Origin: Solimonas sp. SE-A11
GTDB lineage: Bacteria; Pseudomonadota; Gammaproteobacteria; Nevskiales; Nevskiaceae
Assembly (NCBI RefSeq): GCF_030345715.1
Contig: NZ_JAUASX010000014.1
Coordinates: forward strand, 1-64,000
Direction of reading: 5' to 3'
DNA: 64,000 bases
The notes below the pieces were generated by a model. The model ran no database searches. It worked only from the letters and a program-made list of their open reading frames with translations, and was not told the origin of the DNA. Positions 56,622 to 64,000 of this stretch are shown here, in pieces. How positions within the stretch are numbered: position 1 is the first letter of the stretch; every line of letters begins with the position of its first letter. Both the position numbers and the translations under genes were made by a program.

Positions 56622-56966
56622 ATGAACAAGACCCTTGCCCTACTGATCCTAGCCTGCCTGCCGATGGCCGCACTGCCCGCCGACAACCCGAGCGCCTTCG
56701 CCCAGGTGATTAGCAGCCGCCCGGTCTACGGTGAGGTGCGCATCGCCGAGCGGCATCGCCAGTGCGATGAGCCGCAGCAGGCGGGCGACGAGCAGGAGGC
56801 CGCCTGCCGTACCGTGACGGCCTGGCGCAAGGAGCAGCGCGTCGAGGGCTATGACGTGCAGTACCACTACGACGGCCGGGTCTACAACACGCGCCTGCCC
56901 TACGAGCCCGGCGAGCGGCTGGCGGTGCGCGACCGTGGCCGTAGCACCGCGATAAGGCTACAGTAA
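56622..56966 (+). CDS. Small exported protein of the PhoPQ-like operon
   Basis: A 114-residue protein with a signal peptide (ends ALPADN). It has two Cys (near residues 48 and 62) and an end region YDVQYHYDGRVYNTRLPYEPGERLAVR, which resembles the N-terminal domain of glycine-zipper envelope proteins, but the zipper itself is absent. Function unknown. First gene of an apparent four-gene operon. Confidence 0.7.
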   Translation: MNKTLALLILACLPMAALPADNPSAFAQVISSRPVYGEVRIAERHRQCDEPQQAGDEQEAACRTVTAWRKEQRVEGYDVQYHYDGRVYNTRLPYEPGERLAVRDRGRSTAIRLQ

Positions 56967-56970
56967 GCCC

Positions 56971-57246
56971 ATGCGCGGCCGTGGAACCCTGCTACTGATA
57001 CTCCTGGGCGCCCTGGTTGCCGGTTCGGCTTCGGCCGAGCCGCGGAACGAGCGGGCCAACATGGACTACCGAGGCACCCGGGATGCCGGGCCTGCCAAGG
57101 GTATGACCATGAGGGACGCCGCCGATCGCGCGCAGCGCAAGCACGGCGGACGCGTGCTGGCGATCGACCAGGACGGCTTCGGCGGTTACCGCGTGAAGCT
57201 GCTCAAGGATGGTGAGGTCCGCACCGTCCACGTTTCCCCTGATTAG
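56971..57246 (+). CDS. PepSY-like periplasmic protein
   Basis: A 91-residue protein with a signal peptide (AGSASA-EPR) and a PepSY-type domain (MTMRDAADRAQRKHGGRVLAID ... GGYRVKLLKDGEVRTVHV). Such domains often act as periplasmic inhibitors or stress partners of two-component systems. It lies 4 bases after the previous gene and 16 before the regulator. Confidence 0.8.
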   Translation: MRGRGTLLLILLGALVAGSASAEPRNERANMDYRGTRDAGPAKGMTMRDAADRAQRKHGGRVLAIDQDGFGGYRVKLLKDGEVRTVHVSPD

Positions 57247-57262
57247 CCACTAGAACCACAAC

Positions 57263-57940
57263 ATGCGCGCACTGGTGATCGAGGATGATCCGGCCCTGCA
57301 GGCCCAGGTCGTCAACTTCCTCTCGGAAGAAGGCTTTGCCGTGGACTCCGCCTCCGATGGCGAGCAAGGCGGCTACATGGCCGAGGAATATCCCGCGGAC
57401 GTGGCCATCGTCGATCTCGGCCTGCCCAAGGGCAACGGCCTGGACATCATCCGCCGCGCCCGCGCGGCCGGCCGCAAGTTCCCGATCCTGATCCTGACCG
57501 CCCGCGACGGCTGGCAGAGCAAGGTCGAGGGCCTGGAAGCCGGCGCGGATGACTACCTGGTCAAGCCCTTCCACCGCGAGGAGTTGCTGGCCCGCGTGCG
57601 TGCCTTGCTGCGCCGCAGCGGCGGCTGGGCGCAGTCCAAGATGGAGTCAGGCCCCTACGTCCTCGACACCGCCGCCAAGTCGGTGCTGGCTGACGGCAAG
57701 CCGGTGGAGCTGACCAGCTTCGAATACCGCGTGCTGGAGTACCTGCTGACCCATGCCGGCAAGGTGATCTCCAAGTCCGAGCTGACCGAGCACCTCTACA
57801 CCGAGGACGAGGAACGCGACAGCAACGTGATCGAGGTCTTCATCCGGCGACTGCGCACCAAGCTCGACCCGGACAGCCAGTACAACCCGATCACCACGCT
57901 GCGCGGCGCCGGCTACCGTTGGGATCTGCCACGCGCCTGA
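57263..57940 (+). CDS. phoP: PhoP-like response regulator
   Basis: A 225-residue OmpR-type regulator. The receiver has EDD (7-9), Asp51 (VDLGLPKGNGLD) and LTARDGWQSKVEGLEAGADDYLVKPFH, a stretch close to PhoP. The C-terminal winged helix ends RGAGYRWDL. It is likely phosphorylated by the next gene product in response to Mg2+, cationic peptides or another envelope signal. The symbol is by likeness, not proof. Confidence 0.85.
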   Translation: MRALVIEDDPALQAQVVNFLSEEGFAVDSASDGEQGGYMAEEYPADVAIVDLGLPKGNGLDIIRRARAAGRKFPILILTARDGWQSKVEGLEAGADDYLVKPFHREELLARVRALLRRSGGWAQSKMESGPYVLDTAAKSVLADGKPVELTSFEYRVLEYLLTHAGKVISKSELTEHLYTEDEERDSNVIEVFIRRLRTKLDPDSQYNPITTLRGAGYRWDLPRA

Positions 57941-59304
57941 AACTCGCCCGCCTGCCGATCCCGGGCGTGATCCGCAACTCGCTGCGCGGCCGTCTGCTGA
58001 CGGCGTCTGCGCTGGTGTTGACGGCTTTCGTGGCACTGACCGCCTACGCGCTGGACCAGGCCTTCCGCAGCAGCCTGCTGACGGCCGAGGAGGAGAAGCT
58101 CAAGGGCCTGGTCTATGCCCTGCTCGGGTCCGCGGCGCCGCGCGAGGACGGCGAGCTCAGCATCGCCCTGGACGCCGTGCCCGACCCGCGCCTGCGCCAG
58201 CCGCTGTCGGGCCTGGACGCCGCGCTATTTGACGAACGCGGCCATGCCGTATGGAGCTCGGCCGCCTTCCTGGACCTCCCCGCCCCGGCGCTGACCGAGG
58301 TCGGACAGTGGCAGTTCGAGCGCCTGACCAACCCGGATGTCTTCTCGCTGAGCTTCGGCCTGCGCTGGATCGACCTGGCACGCGACCCGCGGCGCTACAA
58401 CATCGTGGTGCTGGAAACCACCAAGGGCTACCGCGAGCAGATGTCGATCTTCCGCCGCACCCTCTGGGGCTGGCTCGGCGGCACCGCCATGGCGCTCACC
58501 GCGACACTGCTGTTCCTGCAGCGCTGGAGCCTGGCGCCGCTGCTGCGCCTGGGCCGCGAGCTGCAGGAGATCGAGGCCGGCATGCAGGACGAGATCGCCG
58601 GGCACTACCCCGACGAGATCCGGCCGCTGACGCATGACCTCAACGCCATGATCGTCAACGAGCGCAACCAGCAGCTGCGCTACCGCAATGCCCTGGGCGA
58701 CCTCGCCCACACCCTGAAGACGCCGCTGGCGGTGTTGTCCGGCATGTCGCAGGAGCGCGGCTTTGCCTCGCCCCAGCGCGAACAGCTGCAGGAGCAGGTC
58801 ACGCGCATGCAGCGCATCGTGGACCACCAATTGCGCCGCGCCGCCGCCGCAGGCACCCGCACCCTGAGCAAGCCGCTGCGCGTGCGTCCGCTGATCGAGA
58901 AGATTTCCGGCGCCCTGACCAAGGTCTACGCCGACAAAAACCCGCATTTCGACCTGCAGCTGACGCCCAACCTGAAGCTGCGCGCCGATCAGGGGGACCT
59001 CTACGAACTGATCGGCAACCTGCTGGACAACGCCGTCAAGTACGGCAACGGCCAGGTGCGCGTCTCCAGCCGCCTGGCGGACAACCGCTGCAGCCTGGTG
59101 GTGGAGGACAACGGCCCCGGTTTCCCGGAGAACCCGGAGCTCCTGCTGCAGCGCGGCGTGCGTGCCGACGACCAGACCCCCGGCCAGGGCATCGGACTGG
59201 CCGCGGTATCGGAACTGGTGAAGGCCTACGAGGGCCAGCTGGATCTGGGACGCTCCGAGGCCCTGGGCGGCGGCAAGGTCACGGCAACCCTGCCGCTGCG
59301 GTAG
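57919..59304 (+). CDS. phoQ: PhoQ-like sensor histidine kinase
   Basis: About 461 residues. Two membrane helices (about 33-50 and 185-205) flank a periplasmic sensor domain. The H box LGDLAHTLKTPLAVLSGM (His near 263) matches PhoQ-type kinases. N and G boxes are present (LLDNAVKYGNGQ, GQGIGLAAVSELVKAYEG). The start is uncertain: the TTG at 57919 overlaps the regulator, while GTG at 57967 is also possible. Neither has a strong ribosome site. Confidence 0.85.
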   Translation: MGSATRLKLARLPIPGVIRNSLRGRLLTASALVLTAFVALTAYALDQAFRSSLLTAEEEKLKGLVYALLGSAAPREDGELSIALDAVPDPRLRQPLSGLDAALFDERGHAVWSSAAFLDLPAPALTEVGQWQFERLTNPDVFSLSFGLRWIDLARDPRRYNIVVLETTKGYREQMSIFRRTLWGWLGGTAMALTATLLFLQRWSLAPLLRLGRELQEIEAGMQDEIAGHYPDEIRPLTHDLNAMIVNERNQQLRYRNALGDLAHTLKTPLAVLSGMSQERGFASPQREQLQEQVTRMQRIVDHQLRRAAAAGTRTLSKPLRVRPLIEKISGALTKVYADKNPHFDLQLTPNLKLRADQGDLYELIGNLLDNAVKYGNGQVRVSSRLADNRCSLVVEDNGPGFPENPELLLQRGVRADDQTPGQGIGLAAVSELVKAYEGQLDLGRSEALGGGKVTATLPLR

Positions 59305-59307
59305 GCG

Positions 59308-60054
59308 TCAGAGCGGCAGCCGGTAGCTGGCGCCGATGAACAGCGTGCTTTCCCACTCCGAGTCGACCAGCGGGCTGTCCTCGATGTCGCTGCCCAGGTA
59401 ACGGCCACCGAGCAGGCCGGTCAGGGTCCAGCGAGGCGTCAGCGGGTAGAAGGCACTGAGGCCCAGTTGCGGCACCACGACGTTGCCCGGCTCGTAGCCC
59501 GTGGCAAAGCCGGCTTCGCCCGGCTTGAGGCCGTAGTAGTAGGCGGTGAAGTCCTCGCTCAACAGGCTGGCACCGACGCTGGGTACCAGCACGAAGTCGC
59601 CGATGATCGAGGGACGCGACAGGCGCAGGCCCACTTCGTAGCCGCCGTGGCGGTCCAGCAGGTCCGCCAGCACGTGGGTATCCAGTACCAGGTGCTCCGA
59701 CAAGGGCATGGTCAGGCCCACGCCGCCTTCGAAGGTACGCTTGCGCTCTTCGATCGCCAGCGGCGGATCCAGGTCGCTGGCCTCCAGGCTGTTGAGGCGG
59801 AAATTGCCGAGCAGCGAGACGCGGTAGCGCTCTTCCTTCAGGAAGGACCAGCCCAGGGTCAGGCCCTGCAGGAAGAAGTCCCCGTACTGCCCCTGTACGA
59901 ACGGTAGCCCGATCACATCGGCGTCGTTGCCGACATAGACCTGGTCGAAAATCAGCGCGCCGGCACCGAAGCTGACGTAATCACCCTGCTGCGCCAGCGC
60001 CGGTGTGGCGGCAGCAACGAGCAACGATGCGGCGAGGGTCTTGCGGATGTTCAT
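59308..60054 (-). CDS. MipA/OmpV-family outer-membrane protein
   Basis: A 248-residue protein with signal peptide (ATPALA-QQG) and alternating beta strands ending in [10 protein letters not shown], the aromatic/hydrophobic end of a barrel. MipA scaffolds murein enzymes in E. coli; other members are of unknown role. Its start overlaps the orn stop by four bases. Convergent with the PhoQ-like kinase gene; such proteins are often two-component targets. Confidence 0.85.
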   Translation of the reverse strand: MNIRKTLAASLLVAAATPALAQQGDYVSFGAGALIFDQVYVGNDADVIGLPFVQGQYGDFFLQGLTLGWSFLKEERYRVSLLGNFRLNSLEASDLDPPLAIEERKRTFEGGVGLTMPLSEHLVLDTHVLADLLDRHGGYEVGLRLSRPSIIGDFVLVPSVGASLLSEDFTAYYYGLKPGEAGFATGYEPGNVVVPQLGLSAFYPLTPRWTLTGLLGGRYLGSDIEDSPLVDSEWESTLFIGASYRLPL

Positions 60055-60623
60055 GGGGCCTCCGTGGCCGGTTGTGCAGCGGCGATCAGGAAATTCTGGC
60101 GGTAGTAGCGCAGCTCCGCGATGGAGTCACGCACGTCGTCCAGCGCCAGATGCGTCGACGACTTCACGAAACCCTTGGAGATCGCGGGCGTCCAGCGCGA
60201 GCACAGCTCCTTGAGCGTGCTGACGTCGAGATTGCGGTAGTGGAAGTGCTTTTCCAGGCGGGGCATCCAGCGCGCCAGGAAACGGCGGTCCTGGCAGATG
60301 GAGTTGCCGCACATCGGCGACTTGCCGGCCGGCACCCATTGCGCCAGGAAATCCAGGGTCTGCTGCTCCACCATCGCGTCGTCCAGCAGGCTGTCGCGCA
60401 CGCGCTGGGTCAGGCCGGAGCCGCCGTGCTGGCGGGTGTTCCACTCGTCCATCGCCGCGAGCTCCTCGTCGCTCTGCTTCACGGCGAGGACCGGGCCTTC
60501 CGCCAGCACGCGGAGGTTCTGGTCGGTGACAATGGTGGCGATCTCGATGATGCGATGGCGCTCGGGCACCAGCCCCGTCATCTCGAGGTCGATCCAGATC
60601 AGGTTGGAAGCATGGGCAGGCAT
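60051..60623 (-). CDS. orn: Oligoribonuclease
   Basis: A 190-residue DEDDh exonuclease that clears RNA dinucleotides, including pGpG from c-di-GMP breakdown. Exo I (IWIDLEMTG), Exo II ([16 protein letters not shown]) and Exo III with the catalytic His and Asp ([16 protein letters not shown]) are intact. Typical length. Coupled to mipA by overlap. Confidence 0.97.
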   Translation of the reverse strand: MPAHASNLIWIDLEMTGLVPERHRIIEIATIVTDQNLRVLAEGPVLAVKQSDEELAAMDEWNTRQHGGSGLTQRVRDSLLDDAMVEQQTLDFLAQWVPAGKSPMCGNSICQDRRFLARWMPRLEKHFHYRNLDVSTLKELCSRWTPAISKGFVKSSTHLALDDVRDSIAELRYYRQNFLIAAAQPATEAP

Positions 60624-60675
60624 GTCGGAGGGCAGTTTAGGCGATAATCGCCCATCTTAATCCAGGGGAGCCCCT

Positions 60676-61014
60676 ATGTCCGACCTCGCCTCCAAGCGCT
60701 GCGTCTCCTGCGAGGGCGAGGCCAAGCCGCTGGACCTTGCGGCTTGCATGAAGCTCAAGGAGCAGTTGCCGGAGCGCTGGCGCCTGCTGCGCGAGGGCAA
60801 GCTGCTCAGTGCCGAGTTCACGTTCCGCAACTATTACCAGACCACCGCCTTCGTCAACGCCGTGGCCTGGGTCGCGCATTCCGAGAACCACCACCCGGAC
60901 ATCGACTTCGGCTACAAGATCGCCAAGGTCAGCTGGTGGACCCACGCGGTGAACGGTCTCACCGAGAACGACTTCATCTGCGCCGCCAAGGTGGAGAGGC
61001 TGCTGGCGGAGTAA
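60676..61014 (+). CDS. phhB: Pterin-4a-carbinolamine dehydratase
   Basis: A 112-residue enzyme that recycles tetrahydrobiopterin-type cofactors after aromatic hydroxylation. The signature FVNAVAWVAHSENHHPDIDFGYKIAKVSWWTHAVNGLTENDF contains the paired His and Trp of the active site. A GGGGAG ribosome site lies before the ATG. No phenylalanine hydroxylase gene is in the window. Confidence 0.93.
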   Translation: MSDLASKRCVSCEGEAKPLDLAACMKLKEQLPERWRLLREGKLLSAEFTFRNYYQTTAFVNAVAWVAHSENHHPDIDFGYKIAKVSWWTHAVNGLTENDFICAAKVERLLAE

Positions 61015-61022
61015 ACCGGCGT

Positions 61023-61077
61023 GCAGGAGCGACTATTGACCGCGATATGGTGATTCGCAGCCAGCGGCCGCTCCTAC
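61023..61077. repeat. REP-like palindromic element
   Basis: GCAGGAGCGAC ... GGCCGCTCCTAC, with an internal CGCGAT/ATTCGC region, is an imperfect inverted repeat of the kind scattered between genes of many gammaproteobacteria. It lies between the convergent phhB and recR genes. Confidence 0.65.
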
Positions 61078-61090
61078 GGGTTGCTCGCGG

Positions 61091-61693
61091 TCAGACCGGC
61101 GTACGCCCGCTCAGCGCATGCGCCAGCGTGCCGCCGTCCACGTACTCCAGCTCCCCGCCCATGGGCACGCCATGGGCGATGCGGGTCACCTTGATGCCCC
61201 GCCCGCGCGCCAGTTCCGCCAGGTAGTAGGCCGTGGCCTCGCCCTCCACCGTGGGATTGGTGGCGATGATCATTTCCTGTACGTCGCCTGCCGCCAGTTG
61301 CGCCTGCAGCCGGTCCAGCCCCAGCTCCTCGGGGCCGATGCCGTCCAGCGGCGACAGGCGCCCCATCAGCACGAAGTAGCGCCCGCGGTAGGAGGTGCCG
61401 CTTTCAATCGCCATCAGGTCGGCTGGCGACTCCACCACGCAGAGCTGGCCAGCGCCGGTGCGGGAGGCGGAACAGTAGCGGCAGCTCTCGCCCTCGTCGC
61501 AGAACATGCGGCAACTGGAGCAACGGCCGATGCCGCCCAGGGCCTCGATCAGGGTCTCGCCGAGCAGCTGGGCACCCTGTCGATCACGGTCCAGCAGGTG
61601 GAAAGCCATGCGCTGTGCCGACTTGGGCCCGACGCCCGGCAGGCGGCGCAGGGCTTCGATCAGGCGGCTGAGACGGGGGGAATAGGCGGACAT
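61091..61693 (-). CDS. recR: Recombination protein RecR
   Basis: A 200-residue ring-forming protein of the RecFOR pathway that helps load RecA on gapped DNA. The N-terminal helix-hairpin-helix ([20 protein letters not shown]), the C4 zinc site (CSSCRMFC ... CRYC) and the Toprim region ([30 protein letters not shown]) are all present. No dnaX lies adjacent in the window. Confidence 0.97.
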   Translation of the reverse strand: MSAYSPRLSRLIEALRRLPGVGPKSAQRMAFHLLDRDRQGAQLLGETLIEALGGIGRCSSCRMFCDEGESCRYCSASRTGAGQLCVVESPADLMAIESGTSYRGRYFVLMGRLSPLDGIGPEELGLDRLQAQLAAGDVQEMIIATNPTVEGEATAYYLAELARGRGIKVTRIAHGVPMGGELEYVDGGTLAHALSGRTPV

Positions 61694-61737
61694 GGCGGGA
61701 TTTTACCCCGCCATCCGGCCTGTCAGCGCGGCTTCGT

Positions 61738-63429
61738 TCAAGCCACCAGTGCCGGAGCCCCCGGCTTCGGCTCCGTCTGCCCCGCCGAGCTCAGGCGGTT
61801 GCTGCCATCCACCGTGGCGAAGGCGGTGCCGAAGCTCTCGCTCTCACTGACCGACTCCACCGTATCCACGTACCAGAATTCGCCGGTGACCTTCTCCGGG
61901 ACGATGTCCAGCAGCAGGTAGCCCTTGCGGGCGACGTCCACGTACTTCATGTGCGGGTTCAGCAGGCGCAGCGCACCGGCGAGTGGATTCAGCGGCTCCA
62001 GGCCCGGCGAGGTCACCGAGGTGCAGACGAACTCCACCGCCCGCGAGCCGTCGCCGGTGATGGCGTTGTAGACCAGCGGGTTGTTCGGATCGTTCGAGAT
62101 ATCCATGGCCCAGGAGCTGTGGATGTCGCCGGTCAGCACCACCACGTTGTCCAGGTCCAGGCCCGAGATCAGGTCCAGCACGCGCTGGCGCTCGGCACGG
62201 TAGCCGTCCCACTGGTCGGTATTGATCACCAGGCCGCCGGTGCTGACCAGGGGCAGGCCCTGCAGCAGCGTCTGCAGCTGTGGCACCGGTATGTTGGTCA
62301 GCAGCGACAGCTCCGGCAGGCCGACGCGCAGCTGGCCGAACATCACCTGCTGGCCGAGGAACTTCCACTTCACGTCGCCGGCATTGGCCAGCGTGGTGGC
62401 CAGGAAGTTGCGCTGCGTCTCGCCGATCAGCTGGCGATCCTGGTCGTTGATGCTGCCGGCATCCACCAGCGAGGCCTGCAGGTCGCGGCCGATGATGCGG
62501 GTATCCAGCATCGTGAACTCGGCCAGGTCGCCGTAACGGAAGCTGCGGTAGATGCGCTCGGGGTTGGCCAGGTCAGGCGTGCGGATCGGCATCCACTCGT
62601 GATAGGCCTGGATCGCCCAGGCCTTGCGCAGCGCCCACTCGCCTTCCGCACCTTCGGTGTGGTTGGCGGCACCGCCCTGCCAGCTGTTGTCGGCGGTCTC
62701 ATGGTCGTCCCAGATCGTGATGAACGGGTGCTGGCGGTGCACCGCCAGCACGTCCGGCTCGCGCTTGTAGTAGGCGTGGCGCGTACGGTAGTCGGCCAGC
62801 GTCAGGATCTCGTGGTCGGGCTCGTACGGGCGAACGCTGCCGTATTCGCCGGTGCCGTATTCGTAGATGTAGTCGCCCAGGTGCAGCACCACGTCCAGAT
62901 CGGCGCGCTGCGCCAGCTTGCGGTAGGCGTTGAAGTAGCCATGGGCATAGCTGGAGCAGGACACCACGCCGACGCGCAGGCGATCCACGGCGCCCGAGGG
63001 CGCCGTGCGCGTGCGCCCGGCCGGCGAGGTCTGCGCGCCGGCGCGGAAGCGGTAGTAATAGGTGGTGGCCGGCTGCAGGCCAGCCGCATCCACCTTCACC
63101 GTGTAGTCGCGCGCCGCGTCGGTGATGAAGCTGCCGCGGCTGACGATGCTGCGGAAATCCGCATCGCTGGCCACCTCGTAGCTCACCGAGGCGCGCTCGG
63201 CCGCCGTGGTGACACGGGTCCACAGGATCACGCGGTCCGACAGCGGATCGCCGCTGGCGACACCGTGCAGGAACTTGGCGTCGCCGCCGCCTCCAACGGG
63301 ATCGGAGTTGCCGCAACCCGGCAGCAGCGGCAGCGCGCCGAAGGCGGCAACGCCGCCGGCGCGGCGCAGAAAGTCGCGGCGGCTTAGGCCGCTCTTGCGG
63401 CGGGTGGAACGACGGCGCGGTCCGGACAT
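61738..63429 (-). CDS. phoD: PhoD-type alkaline phosphatase/phosphodiesterase
   Basis: A 563-residue secreted phosphatase. A twin-arginine signal (SRRDFLRRAGG, residues 16-26) indicates export of the folded enzyme. A fibronectin-like N-terminal domain (FLHGVASGDPLSDRVILWTRVT) is followed by the PhoD metal site, with LHLGDYIYEYGTGEY, WDDHETADNSW and VVLTGDIHSSWAMDI. It probably needs Fe and Ca. Downstream of a PhoX-like gene on the same strand, suggesting a phosphate-scavenging pair. Confidence 0.95.
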   Translation of the reverse strand: MSGPRRRSTRRKSGLSRRDFLRRAGGVAAFGALPLLPGCGNSDPVGGGGDAKFLHGVASGDPLSDRVILWTRVTTAAERASVSYEVASDADFRSIVSRGSFITDAARDYTVKVDAAGLQPATTYYYRFRAGAQTSPAGRTRTAPSGAVDRLRVGVVSCSSYAHGYFNAYRKLAQRADLDVVLHLGDYIYEYGTGEYGSVRPYEPDHEILTLADYRTRHAYYKREPDVLAVHRQHPFITIWDDHETADNSWQGGAANHTEGAEGEWALRKAWAIQAYHEWMPIRTPDLANPERIYRSFRYGDLAEFTMLDTRIIGRDLQASLVDAGSINDQDRQLIGETQRNFLATTLANAGDVKWKFLGQQVMFGQLRVGLPELSLLTNIPVPQLQTLLQGLPLVSTGGLVINTDQWDGYRAERQRVLDLISGLDLDNVVVLTGDIHSSWAMDISNDPNNPLVYNAITGDGSRAVEFVCTSVTSPGLEPLNPLAGALRLLNPHMKYVDVARKGYLLLDIVPEKVTGEFWYVDTVESVSESESFGTAFATVDGSNRLSSAGQTEPKPGAPALVA

Positions 63430-63475
63430 GCAGCTTTCCTCAGTGGACGAAAATCAGGAAGGATCAGGCGCCCGC

Positions 63476-64000
63476 TCAGGGGCAGATGCCGCTGGGGCAG
63501 GCCGAGAACGGCAGGGTCACCTCGAAGGTGATGCCAGTGCCGCCGCGGCCCACGCGCCCGCTGCGCTGCGCGCTGAAGTACAGGCGCTTGCCGTCCGGCG
63601 AGAAGGCCGGGCCGGTGATCTCGGATTCCAGGTCCGGCTTGCCGTCGGCATCGGTCACCTGCAGCAGGGGCAGCACGCGGCGGTTTGGCAGGATCACGCA
63701 GATCTGCATGTCGCCGCCGTCCTCGGCCACCAGCACGTCGCCGTGCTCGCTGATCGTGAGGTTGTCGACGCCGCTGAGAATCTTGTCCTCGCCGGTGGCC
63801 CTGTTGAAGTCGTAGATCACCTCGAGCGTCTGCGCGCGGGTGTCATGGCACCAGATGCGGTTGTCGCCCTTGGTCGAGAAGTACACCAGGCCCTTGAAGT
63901 ACCACAGGCCCTCGCCGCCTTTGAACACCGTGCCCGGGGCCGCGTCGCCGAGGCGATCGCGCACGCCGGCCTGGGCGCTGCCCGGGTCCACCGCGTCTTC
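63476..64000 (-). CDS. PhoX/DUF839-family protein, C-terminal part (cut by window edge)
   Basis: The last 174 codons of a larger gene that continues past base 64000; the frame stays open to the edge. Beta-propeller strands are visible: GGEGLWYFKGLVYFSTKGDNRIW, ILSGVDNLTISEHGDVLVAEDGG, and ITGPAFSPDGKRLYFSAQRSGRVG. This is the C-terminal propeller of PhoX-like phosphatases. Ends 46 bases before phoD. Confidence 0.8.
   Translation of the reverse strand, partial: EDAVDPGSAQAGVRDRLGDAAPGTVFKGGEGLWYFKGLVYFSTKGDNRIWCHDTRAQTLEVIYDFNRATGEDKILSGVDNLTISEHGDVLVAEDGGDMQICVILPNRRVLPLLQVTDADGKPDLESEITGPAFSPDGKRLYFSAQRSGRVGRGGTGITFEVTLPFSACPSGICP

Overview
This is a GC-rich chromosomal window from a proteobacterium, almost certainly a gammaproteobacterium. 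The evidence is the conserved block dnaJ-dnaK-grpE-hrcA-nadK-recN-fur-bamE-rnfH-ratA-smpB-ssrA, a one-piece tmRNA with a proteobacterial-type tag (ANDSNYALAA), oligoribonuclease, DsbB and RraA. An AlkB-rubredoxin fusion, two DUF1329 proteins and lipid-type RND transporters would fit a hydrocarbon-using lineage such as Nevskiales/Solimonadaceae. That placement is inference, not proven here.

Layout. 1-5.3 kb: rraA and dsbB, class I fumarase, the remains of a multiheme cytochrome broken by an in-frame amber codon, and purB. 5.3-7 kb: small conserved proteins. 7-12 kb: the heat-shock genes dnaJ, dnaK, grpE and hrcA, all on the minus strand, with an unusual inverted heptamer array against the dnaJ start codon. 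12-20 kb: nadK, recN, fur, bamE, a DUF1329 protein, rnfH, ratA, an NSS-family transporter and smpB. 20-23.4 kb: the least ordinary part. It has a 127-bp tandem repeat that copies the end of smpB, an orphan asparagine-synthase homologue whose glutaminase nucleophile is lost, ssrA, and a hairpin-rich gap without genes.

23.4-28.6 kb: a fatty-acid desaturase, an outer-membrane barrel, and an AraC regulator divergent from alkB-rubredoxin. 28.7-35.8 kb: the Fur-controlled tonB-exbB-exbD operon, an RND pump subunit, a short-chain dehydrogenase and an acetoacetate-decarboxylase-like protein. 35.8-42.7 kb: a VWA lipoprotein, ECF sigma factor and probable anti-sigma factor in one operon, a transglutaminase-like protein, an HD-domain protein with a sirtuin, and a TetR regulator. 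42.8-51.3 kb: the potassium uptake system kdpFABC with kdpDE. It is preceded by a small IS110-N-terminus-like protein and by two similar 31-bp elements. 51.4-56.5 kb: a membrane-fusion lipoprotein, an MMPL/RND transporter and a second DUF1329 protein. 56.6-59.3 kb: a PhoPQ-like operon with tandem half-sites of the PmrA/PhoP type. 59.3-64 kb: mipA, orn, a pterin carbinolamine dehydratase, recR, phoD and the end of a phoX-like gene.

Most of the window is housekeeping. The best candidates for something undescribed are the orphan cyclase-like enzyme with the 127-bp repeats between smpB and ssrA, the dnaK-dnaJ inverted array, and the kdp-associated IS110-like small protein with its repeated upstream element.
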